Positions 1 through 10,900 of a DNA stretch of 64,000 nucleotides are shown here, piece by piece. Every line of letters starts with the position of its first letter. Within the stretch, counting starts at the first letter, position 1. Source of the DNA: Paraphysomonas bandaiensis. Taxonomy: Eukaryota > Chrysophyceae. The DNA is taken from positions 124,001 to 188,000 of the forward strand of contig CBFFRP010000288.1 in assembly GCA_965644295.1 (NCBI GenBank). The letters are read 5' to 3'. A program made the position numbers and the translations under genes. The notes under the pieces are model-generated. The model was not told the DNA's origin. It saw only the letters and a list, made by a program, of their open reading frames with translations, and ran no database searches.

Positions 1-1
1 A

Positions 2-3000
2 CACAGTGTTGGCGATGTAGGAAGCTTTAAAAAGGTGTACTACGCACCTGAAGCAAGTAAGAACCTCGTAGATATGAAGAGCATCACAGATAGGGGTTGT
101 GTTGTGACGTTCGATAATGATGAAGTCGTCATTCGAAATAAGACTACGAACAAGACACTCATTAGACAGAGAAGTGTTAATGGATTATATCCAGTTCGAC
201 TCGAAGACTTACTTCAGCTTGGAGAAGAATCCTCAGCAGCACTTGAGGAGCAGGGGTTTGATGACCAGCGAATTCTATGGCACAAAAGACTTGGCCATGT
301 CAACTATGATAAACTGACTGAGTCCGACCGCCGAGGCCTAGTTGATGGAATAAATCTGGACAAGAAATATTTCAGAAAAAAACACAAAAAAACGATATGC
401 AAATGTAATACCTGCATGCGATCGAAACTCACGAGAAAGAACTTCAGGACTCCACGCCAGTTGATGAACTTAGACAACAACCCAAAGGAGAGAGGGGTGC
501 TCAGTGCAGATACGATGGAAGTCCTAAACACGCCATCGATGGAAGGCTACAAACATGTGTTACTATTCAAGCACAGTGATGCAAAACATGTATGGGCTTA
601 TGGGTTGAAAAACAAGACTGGGAGTGAAGTGTTAAAGTGTATGAAGGACATGGTAGAGACCCAACTTGTCAAAGAAGGATTGCAACTACGACGATATCAT
701 GCAGATGGCGCAGGAGAACTAGTAGGGCAACATGTCAGGCAGTACTTACGTGAAACCACCAGCACAAGGACTGTACAGGTTACTTGGACTCCACGTGACA
801 CACCCGAAATGAATTCGCTATCGGAACGCACTAATCGTACAGTGAAGGAGATGGCCCTTGCTATATTGCTCGATAGTGGCATGCCATCAGTATTTTGGTT
901 CAAAGCAGTCTTGCATGCTGTATATCTGATCAACAGGTTACCTACGAAGACAACGAAAGGATACATCTCACCTTTTGAGTATATTACTGGAACCGCACCA
1001 GATGTGAGTGACTTGAAGATCTGGGGCTGCAAGGCATGGGCTATTGTGCCGAAGGAGCAGCGCCGCAAAGAGTGGAAAGAAAAGGGAAAACCTGGATACT
1101 ATATGGGACAATGTCAACAACCTGTTGGACACCAAATATATATTCCAGACCTGAATGCTATTATTGTTGCAGTCAATGCACAGTTTGATGAGTCAATTCC
1201 AGAGCGTTCACAGGAGTATTTCGACGAAATAGATAATCTACAAATCGACACCTCAGAAACAGCAGAGAGTGTAAATGACTATCAGTACCTGGTGGGCCTC
1301 AGACATCTTGATGGACACCTGTGTTATGTTACCACCAGAGTGATAGAGAGAAGAGGAGTCATTGTTGCATATAGGAGATTAGATATGAAAGGAAATACTA
1401 CCGAGGAGCAAACTCCAATTCATATCAAAGATGTAGTAAAGATGACTCACTCTACAAAGTGTCAGACCGACAAGTTTAATAGTTTGCGAAATGAGTTGGA
1501 TCAGACTTGTAATGACAGTGACAATGAACAGAGGACTCCTGACCGCTCAAATCGGGGCGCATCTTCAACAGGTGGGGCAGATCGAAATCCCAGAACTGAA
1601 AAACGACCTCGAAAAAAACGGCACATTGTTAACGTTGGTGTCCTCGGCGATGTCTCATTGTTTCTTGATTCCTCCAACAGCACAATTAAAGAGCCACAGA
1701 CGCTGGCAGAAGCAAAGAAGACTCCACAGAGAACATACTGGATTGAAGCTACCAGGAAGGAGGTGCACAAGCTTGAACGAAGGACATGCTGGAAGATTGT
1801 CCGAAGGCCGAAACACCGAAAAATCATAAAATCTAAATTGGTCTTTAAAGTAAAGCGCGACCATCTTGGAAAAATTAAGAAGTTCAAAGTTCGACTTGTG
1901 GCGAAAGGGTTTACTCAAGAACAAGGAGTCGACTATAATGAGACATTCTCCCCAGTAGCTAAAGGTGTATCATTTAGGCTAGCACTAGCACTGGCTCTGC
2001 GATACAATCTGCAACTCCGTCAACTCGATGTAGAAACGGCATTTCCGTATGCAGATCTGGACGAAGACGTGTTTATGTCTCCACCTGCAGGAATAGATAT
2101 TCCACAAGGCTGTTGTTTGAAGATTCTGAAGAGTTTGTATGGCCTAAAACAAGCGCCTCGAAATTGGCATTCAATGCTGAAGGACAGTATAAAGGCGATG
2201 GGGTATAAACAATGTGTTCTTGACCCATGTTTATTTGTACTCAAGGGTACTGATGATAACCTACATATGATACTTGTGTATGTAGATGATATCATTGTGC
2301 TCAGCTCTGACAGCCGTCATATTGAAGAAGTCATCAGCGCCTTTAAGACTCAATATGCCATGCAAGATATGGGGGACCTTAAGCATTATTTAGGTCTTAC
2401 CATTGAGCGTCATAATGGCCAGATTAAGTTACATCAGTCTGCATATGCTAAAGATGTTGTGGCCAGATTCAATCACTTGTTGTCAGAAAAGAAGAGACGG
2501 TGCAAGGCAACCACACCTCTACCACCTGGCCTAAAGTTGTCCAAGGATGCAAAAGAGGAAGAAACTCGAAAACAGAGAGAATACGTTGATGCATTTCCCT
2601 ATCAATCTGTTATTGGTGCCTTAATGTATTTGGCAGTGCATACTAGACCAGACATGGCATATACAGTAAATCTTCTCTCCCGGTTCACCACAAGACCCAC
2701 GTACGCTGCATGTCAAGCTGCTCTGCATACTTTATTGTATTTAGAAAATACAGTTGATCAAGGTATCATATTTCCTAATTTCACAGATGAAGACCCTCTA
2801 TGTGTGTACTCTGATGCAGATTGGGCCGGAGATCTGGATACATGCAGATCCACTACAGGGTATATCGTATATCTGTGGGGTGCTCCAATTGCATGGCAGT
2901 CCAGACTGCAGCCAACAGTGGCTACGTCGACTATGGAAGCTGAATATATGGCTGCATATGCTGCAATTCAGGAGATTGTATGGATACGAGGGGTGATGAC

Positions 3001-3277
3001 AGAGCTCGGAATTCGTGGATTTGAGCTCAGTAAGAATGCGTCTCCAACAATCTTGAATATGGACAGCAAGAGTGCGATTGATCTAGCTCAGAACCCGGTA
3101 AATCATAAACGTTCCAAGCATATTCGGATCAAGTATCATTGGATTCGAGAGCAAGTGGGAGGCTGTATCGTCAGGCTGAATCATGTGCCAACGGCAGAGA
3201 TGACAGCAGACGTGATGACTAAAGCCTTGTCCGAGAAGCTGCACTATCAGCATGTGCACACTATGGTATCGCACTAA
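2..3277 (+). CDS. Ty1/copia retrotransposon Pol polyprotein, 5' end outside window
   Basis: This is the integrase, reverse transcriptase and RNase H part of a copia-type polyprotein. The frame is open from base 2, so Gag and protease lie upstream of the window. In order it shows the GAG-pre-integrase zinc site (HKRLGH, then CKCNTC), the integrase core with an acidic triad (ADTMEV, HADGAGE, SERTNR), an RVT_2 reverse transcriptase with the YVDD box near 2280, and a copia RNase H with SDADWAGD, STMEAEYM and MDSKSAID. The usual FLNG of the reverse transcriptase reads FPYA here. There is no internal stop or frameshift in 1,091 codons, so the copy looks recent and could still be coding. Polymerase and RNase H are in copia order (integrase before RT), which excludes a gypsy element. 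Confidence 0.95.
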   Translation, partial: HSVGDVGSFKKVYYAPEASKNLVDMKSITDRGCVVTFDNDEVVIRNKTTNKTLIRQRSVNGLYPVRLEDLLQLGEESSAALEEQGFDDQRILWHKRLGHVNYDKLTESDRRGLVDGINLDKKYFRKKHKKTICKCNTCMRSKLTRKNFRTPRQLMNLDNNPKERGVLSADTMEVLNTPSMEGYKHVLLFKHSDAKHVWAYGLKNKTGSEVLKCMKDMVETQLVKEGLQLRRYHADGAGELVGQHVRQYLRETTSTRTVQVTWTPRDTPEMNSLSERTNRTVKEMALAILLDSGMPSVFWFKAVLHAVYLINRLPTKTTKGYISPFEYITGTAPDVSDLKIWGCKAWAIVPKEQRRKEWKEKGKPGYYMGQCQQPVGHQIYIPDLNAIIVAVNAQFDESIPERSQEYFDEIDNLQIDTSETAESVNDYQYLVGLRHLDGHLCYVTTRVIERRGVIVAYRRLDMKGNTTEEQTPIHIKDVVKMTHSTKCQTDKFNSLRNELDQTCNDSDNEQRTPDRSNRGASSTGGADRNPRTEKRPRKKRHIVNVGVLGDVSLFLDSSNSTIKEPQTLAEAKKTPQRTYWIEATRKEVHKLERRTCWKIVRRPKHRKIIKSKLVFKVKRDHLGKIKKFKVRLVAKGFTQEQGVDYNETFSPVAKGVSFRLALALALRYNLQLRQLDVETAFPYADLDEDVFMSPPAGIDIPQGCCLKILKSLYGLKQAPRNWHSMLKDSIKAMGYKQCVLDPCLFVLKGTDDNLHMILVYVDDIIVLSSDSRHIEEVISAFKTQYAMQDMGDLKHYLGLTIERHNGQIKLHQSAYAKDVVARFNHLLSEKKRRCKATTPLPPGLKLSKDAKEEETRKQREYVDAFPYQSVIGALMYLAVHTRPDMAYTVNLLSRFTTRPTYAACQAALHTLLYLENTVDQGIIFPNFTDEDPLCVYSDADWAGDLDTCRSTTGYIVYLWGAPIAWQSRLQPTVATSTMEAEYMAAYAAIQEIVWIRGVMTELGIRGFELSKNASPTILNMDSKSAIDLAQNPVNHKRSKHIRIKYHWIREQVGGCIVRLNHVPTAEMTADVMTKALSEKLHYQHVHTMVSH

Positions 3278-3648
3278 GTAGACTTGCTCATCACAGTATA
3301 TTCTGATATGTTCATTGAGTGGGAGTATTGAACTACAACCAACTCCTACGTGCGTACTTGAAGTTTGGTAAAGTCAATCGCTAGTAGTTATCCTGTATTC
3401 TATGTAGCAATGAAATACAGAATATACATGACTACAGTATAGGAGTAGCTATTACAAGTATACAAAGAAACTGAAAATATAGTAGCTGTTAAAGATATGA
3501 TTTGTAGAACAGAATGTTGATGTTGGTGAATGACGTGGTTCCTAACTCACAGGGCTACAACATCATAAACTTACTATATCTCCTATAATATCAATCAGTC
3601 AATATTGCACTAACTAAAAGCGTAAATTAATATGTTTATATTTTATAT
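3278..3648 (+). other. Copia 3' non-coding region, probable start of 3' LTR
   Basis: No gene is visible here. A short purine run (GAGTGGGAG, about 3317-3325) lies 40 bases after the pol stop and could be the polypurine tract, which would place the start of the 3' LTR near 3326. The 5' LTR is outside the window, so LTR limits cannot be checked by comparison. Confidence 0.35.
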
Positions 3649-4866
3649 CAGGGCTAGGAAACAATATATTGCAATACTATTGATAGATAGCGTTCCAACA
3701 ATACTATTGATGGAGATTTTAAACAGGCTCAACAATACAATTACAATATATTGCAATATATTGTCAATATATTGCAATATATTAGTATGACTAATCAGTA
3801 AGTAAACACATCCGTAGATTCCATTTTTAGTATTAGTCATTGATCTTATGACAACCAAACCCACAACTGCTTATAGCTACTAAAAATCCACCTCATTCTC
3901 ATCCTCTGAGCCATCGTCGCTGTCGTCAACATCACCATATTCATCCAAAATTAATTCTGAGGCTGCTTAAACTTCCCCATGAGTAGGTCTACGTGCCGAA
4001 TGAGAGGTCTAATGCCTTGGTCAGGTCTTGTCACAACTCCTTCCTTATTTCGCTTCTCTTTGCTCCCGAGGAGTTCATTGACCGCAAGGTTAAGTCGATG
4101 AGATGACATCCAACTAGGGTCACACCTATACACTATTGAAAAGTTATAACAGACGACGATTTAACTCAAACAAAGGTATTACCGGAATCGTTTGCCAGCT
4201 TTCTGTTTGTAGCGCAGTTGTCCCCAATGCAAAACTCAACAATAATGCAAACATTATCAGCATTAATCACTCTACCCACTCTCAAAAATGTTTTAGCTTT
4301 GCCCGAAGGTTGGAAAACAAAAGCATCCATAGGACCATTGGTGCAGACAACCCGTAAATACTTCTTCATGGAATCTTCCCACTCACCATCATACATGTGA
4401 CGATGTGTGGTTCTTCAAGTTGTTGTAGCCATTCGATATCTTCTGCACTCGTATGCGCCCACAGACTTTGTATTCGTGCTTGTTTGGTTCGCCTTCAACC
4501 GGACTCCAAAAACAGCGGTAGATATCTCTACTTTTGTATGCATTCATCGTTCAGTTGTCTCTTCTTATCACTATAGGATATATATACTCTATTAAGAGAA
4601 GTACTGTACATACATGTGGAGGGGTGTAGAGTATTGTTTGAGCTGGCGATACATAAAAAATAGAAATTAACATAAAAATAGGCTTCTTTCTTATTTTCCG
4701 GATATTTATATACATGGACTTGTATTTTTTACCCTACAGTTAAGGATCTTCTCTTATATGACTATCATGATATTGATTGCAATATATTGCAATATATTGT
4801 GAGCCACTTTAACAGAAACAATATTGATGGGATTTTTGGCCGGTCGAACAATCAATATATTTTACA
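3649..4866 (-). pseudogene. Decayed hAT element, CAATATATTG family
   Basis: The piece starts with a terminal motif CAGGGCTAGGAAACAATA followed by repeated CAATATATTG. It then holds a broken transposase on the minus strand: an acidic C-terminus (3890-3960), SSHRLNLAV (about 4090), IGDNCATNRK (about 4220), CTNGPMDAFV (about 4330) and a BED zinc-finger remnant (4400-4540). The 5' untranslated part and the other subterminal repeats (4740-4866) follow, but the outer end is missing. Stops and frameshifts make it non-coding. It keeps the GDNC and SHRLNLAV blocks that the better-preserved copy at 33501 has lost, so it records the ancestral order of the transposase. Confidence 0.8.
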
Positions 4867-5052
4867 ATAGTTTTTATTTTGTATAAACACTGTGTGAAAT
4901 TGGTACAACAGTACAACAAGTGTTGTTGATTGTGTAAGGCAGTGATATATGATATATTTAGATATATTATATATTTTAGTAAAAAAAATACTTATTTCAA
5001 AATGGATTTGCGAATCGCTCATCATGTTGGATGAATATTTAGTATTTCTACT

Positions 5053-7355
5053 CAGGCTTGCGTAACCATTAATGGTAATGGCCATTTATGGCCATTAATG
5101 GCCATTAATGGCCTTCCCCCATAAAATGGAAAAAAAGCAATTCATTAATGGCCATAAAAATGGGGGAGAGATGTAGTGCCCATTAATGGCCATTAATGGC
5201 AATATCCATTAGTTAGTATCCAGTTGTCAGCATCATGTGAGAATACGTGACAAGCCACGACCTTCCGGTGCATTATTAGTTATTAATATATTATATACGT
5301 ATTTAAGTCATTTAAACAATCTGTTTTAAGAATTCATATAAATTCTATTGATGTGATAACAGCACAATCATGTTGTGAATGTTAACATGAATTGATTGTA
5401 CCACCTTCTTTTCTAGTTTTAAATTCACAGCCCAGCCACTTGTCAGCATAAGCAATAAGAACTTTATGTAATATATTATAATACAAAAAGGTAAAGATAT
5501 GTAAAGACTGTGAGTATATAGTGAATAAGCAATGAACGGAGACGTTTAAACCCTAATTTAAACGAGAAGAAAATACAACACGAGTGGCTCGATCATATTT
5601 GCAATGTGTAGGTAAATTGCCCATGTCAAAGGTAGACATTCAGAAGGCTGGGAACAGGCTTTGGAGAGTGCTTTGGAACAGCAAAAGACAAAGGGGGGGA
5701 CCATATCTAGCTATATGGAGAGGACAGTGACAAGGAAAGCCATCAATATTCACAAATGGTTAGAGTGGGTAATTATGGGTGACCAGCCTTTTTCCTTTGT
5801 GGAGAATTCTTTCACTCGAAAGAACACTAATTTGGAGTCGATTTCACGTACAACTCTGATGAAGTATCTTGAAAAACTTGGGTTGTCTGTGGAGAATGCA
5901 ATAAAACACATCATCCCCAATTCTTTCGGTCTTATTTTCGATGGTTGGACTTGCGGAACCGAGCACTACATAGCAATTTTTGCAACATGGTCAGATGGTA
6001 AAGGCAATGTAACAACTGTATTGTTGTGTTGTGGTCCACAGGATGAGGTGGACGATGACGATAATGATGAAGATATTGACTTTACAGCTGAGTCTATCGG
6101 AGATTACATTTTCGACGAATTAAATCTTGTTGGTCGCAATTTTGATAACATTGAATTCGTGGCTGGTGATAACTGTAGCGTCAACAGAAAATTGGCACGA
6201 TTGCTCCGAGTGCCTTTACTGGGTTGCGCATCTCACAAATTAAACCTTGCAGTTTCCAAACTTTATGAAGGTGAAGATGATTTGCTAGACGTAGTGCAAA
6301 ATCTTATGAAGAAACTACGAACCTTGAAGAATTCATCAATGTTACGAAAAGTATCTGGTTATGCTGCTTGTCTTAGGAATGACACACGCTGGAACTCTGT
6401 CCATCATTCATGGAAGCGGTATTTGTTACTTTCTCCTGTGTTGACTTGTGATAACTTTAATGACGATGTTACTGACTTGCTACTTTCTGTACCACAGCAC
6501 CGACGGATCGCGCAAGTAACATCAGACCTTGCTAAGTGCAACGAAGTCGCATTGATGCTGCAGAAATCGTCTGTAGATCATTATGTTGTGCGTAGCATGT
6601 TCGACAAACTTATTGAAAACTTCCCAGATATGGAACAGTATCTTGGTGCTAATGCTACCATTACAACTGACCCATTATTCGAGAGAGCTGTTGTCAAGAT
6701 CCAAAGCCAACTGGAGAATACTCTGACTGTTGCAGAATCTAAAACCGTTAAGGGCTATCTCCTTGCGGCTCATAAGGATGACGATAGCAGTGGCGATGAT
6801 GAAACGGGGGAAACAGGAGGATTTGCTGTGGGTATAGTGAGAGAAGCTGTGGCAAAAAAGGCAAAGAACAGCAGGAGAGCCACTAAATATCGCTCCATGA
6901 ATCATTTGGTGACGACTTCCAATATTGTTGAGCGATTATTCAGCAGAGCAAAACTTATTATGAGAGACCAGCGCAAGCTAATGGAACCCCAACATTTGGA
7001 GCTGCTACTCTTTTTGCGTTTTGCAACAAATTCTTATGGAACGAAGTTACCATTGATGATATTATAGTTGCTGATGATGTTTAAGAATATTGTTCGTATT
7101 AGCTATCTGACCTGACTGTAACATGGGAACGAACTGCTCATCATTGCTGTTAAATAGCTAGTTCTTAGTCTAATTATTAGCACTTTCCATTTACTTCTTT
7201 CTAAAAAGCAATAAAGCAATAGTAATCAAACCATAAATGGTCCATTAATGGCCATTAATGGCCATAAAAATGGTGGGATTTTTAAAATTAATGGCCATAA
7301 AAATGGGGGAAGCAATGCGTCGCCATTAATGGCCATTAATGGTTACGCAAGCCTG
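5053..7355 (+). mobile_element. hAT transposon, CCATTAATGG family, complete ends
   Basis: The element is 2,303 bp. Its ends are inverted copies of CAGGCTTGCGTAACCATTAA, and it is flanked by a perfect 8-bp target duplication TTTCTACT (5045-5052 and 7356-7363), as expected of hAT elements. Both subterminal regions (about 5053-5220 and 7230-7355) carry many copies of the palindrome CCATTAATGG, often in the longer form GGCCATTAATGGCC, plus a shared ATGGCCATAAAAATGG block. Such repeats are typical transposase binding sites; that function is inferred. One long transposase frame lies inside. Perfect duplication and matching ends suggest a recent insertion. Confidence 0.93.
5661..7067 (+). CDS. hAT transposase
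   Basis: This is the only long frame in the 5053-7355 element. It shows hAT blocks in order: GLIFDGWTCG (first catalytic Asp), VAGDNCSVNRK (second Asp region), CASHKLNLAVS, DTRWNSVHHSW, and the C-terminal dimerisation region with NIVERLFSRAK and MEPQHLELLL. The frame is open from about 5616, and that upstream part resembles the end of a BED zinc finger (HVKGRH). The first in-frame ATG is at 5715, however, and an in-frame TAA precedes the open stretch. Either an upstream exon supplies the zinc finger or the N-terminus has been lost. There are no internal stops. Activity is plausible for the catalytic part only. Confidence 0.88.
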   Translation: MESALEQQKTKGGTISSYMERTVTRKAINIHKWLEWVIMGDQPFSFVENSFTRKNTNLESISRTTLMKYLEKLGLSVENAIKHIIPNSFGLIFDGWTCGTEHYIAIFATWSDGKGNVTTVLLCCGPQDEVDDDDNDEDIDFTAESIGDYIFDELNLVGRNFDNIEFVAGDNCSVNRKLARLLRVPLLGCASHKLNLAVSKLYEGEDDLLDVVQNLMKKLRTLKNSSMLRKVSGYAACLRNDTRWNSVHHSWKRYLLLSPVLTCDNFNDDVTDLLLSVPQHRRIAQVTSDLAKCNEVALMLQKSSVDHYVVRSMFDKLIENFPDMEQYLGANATITTDPLFERAVVKIQSQLENTLTVAESKTVKGYLLAAHKDDDSSGDDETGETGGFAVGIVREAVAKKAKNSRRATKYRSMNHLVTTSNIVERLFSRAKLIMRDQRKLMEPQHLELLLFLRFATNSYGTKLPLMIL

Positions 7356-7363
7356 TTTCTACT

Positions 7364-7980
7364 CGGCTCTTAGAGTAATACTCAAATATATTACTTCCAT
7401 TGTTGCTATGTTTGAGTCTGTTGAGTTCTGCTATATGAGAGCAATTGAAAGCTGTAGTTATAAAAGGTATTTAAATTACTGTAGTATATAGTTGTAGTCT
7501 TGTTAATCGTATTGTGAGAATGAATGACGATAATCATATAGCGGTAAAACGGAATATAGTGACGATGCAAGTTGTAGTGACGATGTAAGATCGTCGTACG
7601 AGAAAAGAGTGGTAGTGGAGACGACATACATGATATTGATGAATGATAAGAGATATTGATTATAATTTATAATTCTCAGCATTGAGTATAAGTTACCTTC
7701 TGTTGTTAAGTTAATACTTCTCATATAATGTCAAACCTTGATAGAGTCTAGCAAGCAGTTGGTTCTACAGATAACCTTCAGTCTTCGCCAAGTATGCTTT
7801 GGATATTCTCAAGAAATCAGTATCACATTTGTTAAAGCTATTTATTACTAGCGTTTTTACCCAGCGCATTATCACAACTAAAATACAGTCGTAACAGCAT
7901 TCAATTCACTTGACGATTCCTTCTCATCACATAACAAACCCTGACCTCTTCTTCAATGCACTATACGCTACTTGAATTCG
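7364..7980. other. AT-rich spacer, no gene seen
   Basis: This lies between the hAT element and the stop codon of the uS5m gene. It contains only short unconvincing frames and no repeat that I recognise. Part of it is presumably the 3' untranslated region of the minus-strand gene. Confidence 0.5.
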
Positions 7981-10900
7981 TTAAAGTGCATTGTCATACA
8001 TCCACTTAAGAGTTAAGTAGCGCCTTCCCCTCTCCTTCGCAACTTCATCGATGTTTTTGTGCTTGGCGAGCGCCTTAAAGATTGCCCGTATCATAGCATA
8101 CGGGTGCCTCCTCCCAACAATCTTACATGAGCAACTGACAATTCCAAACTGATTGAATATCATCTGCGCAAGAGGACTCGCCACCATTACACGTTCTTTA
8201 GGCGTAGAACGAATGTATACCCAGCAGTTGTTATCCCTTCCGAAGAGATCATGAGCAAGGGAAGCATTTTCGTATAGATCCAGATATATTAAATTATTCA
8301 GAGCTGCCCTGTTATTACATGTTAGAACAGTTGTGGGATAAACTGATAAGCAATATGGACGAGCTCAACAGGCTCAACTGTCTCGCACAGGCAGTAGACA
8401 GCGCAAATGTACCTGAATGCATTTTTGAGTGATACAGGGGCAGTTTCACCTTTGCCCATTCCATACCCCCCTACACCTCTCATGTTTCCTATCACCACAA
8501 GAGTACGATAAGACATCACCCGCCCTCCGGTTGTGATCTTTTGTGTAGTATCTTCATGAACAATAACACCACTCCATACATGCCCATCTGAATCCGTCAG
8601 TGTATCAGCATCAAATCTGTCATATTTATCTTTCTCTTTCGCGCTATCCAGGAACCTCTCGTCCAAGTCCTTCTCTAAATCATCCATGGACAGCCCTTCT
8701 ACATTGTCCAGCGATTCACCACTTTCCAATTCGTCATCTTCTTCGGAATCGTCGTCGGCGTATTCTGCTTCTTCTTCTTCTCTTTTATCCTTTCCTTTCC
8801 GTGTGCGCCTCTCAATGGCACGCTCTAATCGTCTCTGTTCCTTTTCCTCGGCTTTCTGGGTCTGGAGGTAGTTGTAAGACCTTGGATCCATCTCTAGCCG
8901 GTCGAAATCTGCTTGTTCGGAAAGAACAAAGTTGTTCCATGAGTATATGTCGTCCGCCTCCTGCGGTCCAAGAGCAGCTTCCCAATCCGCAAAGTCACTA
9001 GAAAATTTAAGCATGTCTTCCCTCTGAATATATAGTTGAAATAGCCGACCAGTATTAACCGACAGTTTTTCAACGATATGCTGCGGCGCTTGTTCCGTAT
9101 TCCCAGAATATGCCGTCATCATCTTGTTCAAGGCCTCTCGCTCGCCTAATAGCGTACGAGCTTCAGATTTGATTTCATTGGGCGCAGTCTCATCCAGAAT
9201 GTAGCTGATATCCTTGCTACCCTAGAGTGGTGGTAACAATTATCCACAAAAACTTTAAAAACATTTTTAACACATACAAGACAAGTGTTCTAAACATATA
9301 TAGAGCACCCATGGTAATTATTGTGGTCAAGGCCGAAAATATGTAGACAGCCTACCTGAGCAGTGAAAAGAGCTCTCTCAAAGTAGTTTCTCGCCATCTG
9401 ATAGCGAATCGCCGGCTCCGCACTAAGGTAATCTTTCATCATCATGTGGAAGTGCATTCTGTCGAACCCTTCTTCCCCGCCCTCTCCATCGTACTCAGAA
9501 TCGCCATCGTACTCGATTGCATGATTGCGTTGGGGGTTCAGCCTGACACCATCAATTTGCACCCCTCGTAGAGCTTTCATGCCTGGAATCACCTGCACGA
9601 TTTGTTAAAATGTTAAATATTAATAAGAGCGGTGGGTACTGCACATTACTACGTCGAATCAAAGTAAAATAGAAATACACGTTGTTACTGTGAAACGTAC
9701 ATTGGCATGCTTCTTAAATTTTACTGTGCCCGCTCTTTCTGCCTTCAACACATCAACATCCGGGCCAATTGCTTCGATAACACATTCTGCTGACTGGTCA
9801 CTTGGCACTCCAATGACCTCAATGGCATAGGAAGGGTAGATCGACAGACTCGATAATACTTTACCGCCCCCATGATAGGCAGTAGAGACGGCACCACCTG
9901 TAGTAGCACTTTCGTTATCCTCATCGTCTGGACCATTGGATGGCGCAAGAAGTTGGATACTTCCGTTCACGAAAGCATTGTGTGACCGATTCGACTGAAC
10001 AATAAATTAACGGTGTGCAAACGCCAACGAAATCACAGATTCCATGTACTACATATCGACTACAAAACAAAAGCTTACTTTATCTGTATTTTCAAATCCC
10101 ACATAGGCGGAAATGTTTGTATCGGTTGAGAATGACTTGAAGCTAATACCAGCGTTCATCAGAGCCGACTCAATTGTATCTCTGGAAGGCATTTCGTTCT
10201 CAGCAAAAACAAACTCCAAGCCTATACTCAAATGTCAAAAGGTATAGCTATTGTCTTCTCTATAAAACTACGTATCACCAATTCATCCTCCACATAGTAG
10301 ATCATCAATAGATAGTGTAACAGTATTGCACAATAATTTAAAGGTATTCAGATATAGTTATCGTCATCTCTTCAATAAGACAGGTAGTGACAAAACTATG
10401 TATCATCATAATACCCAATGTACAGTATACAACAACAATCACGTACAAACATTAATACGATATTCAGATATAGTTATCGTCATCTCTTCAATAAGACAGG
10501 TAGTGACAAAACTATGTATCATCATAATACCCAATGTACCGAATACAACAACAATCACGTACAAACATTAATAAGATTTTCATATTGGGTATTCAGATAT
10601 AGTTATCATCATCTCTTCAATAAGACAGGTAGTGACAAAACTATATATCATCATAATACCCAATGTACAGTATACAACAACAATCACGTACAAACATTAA
10701 TACGATATTCAGATATAGTTATCGTCATCTCTTCAATAAGACAGGTAGTGACAAAACTATGTATCATCATAATACCCAATGTACCGAATACAACAACAAT
10801 CACGTACAAACATTAATAAGATTTTCATATTGGGTATTCAGATATAGTTATCGTCATCTCTTCAATAAGACAGGTAGTGACAAAACTGTGTATCATCATA

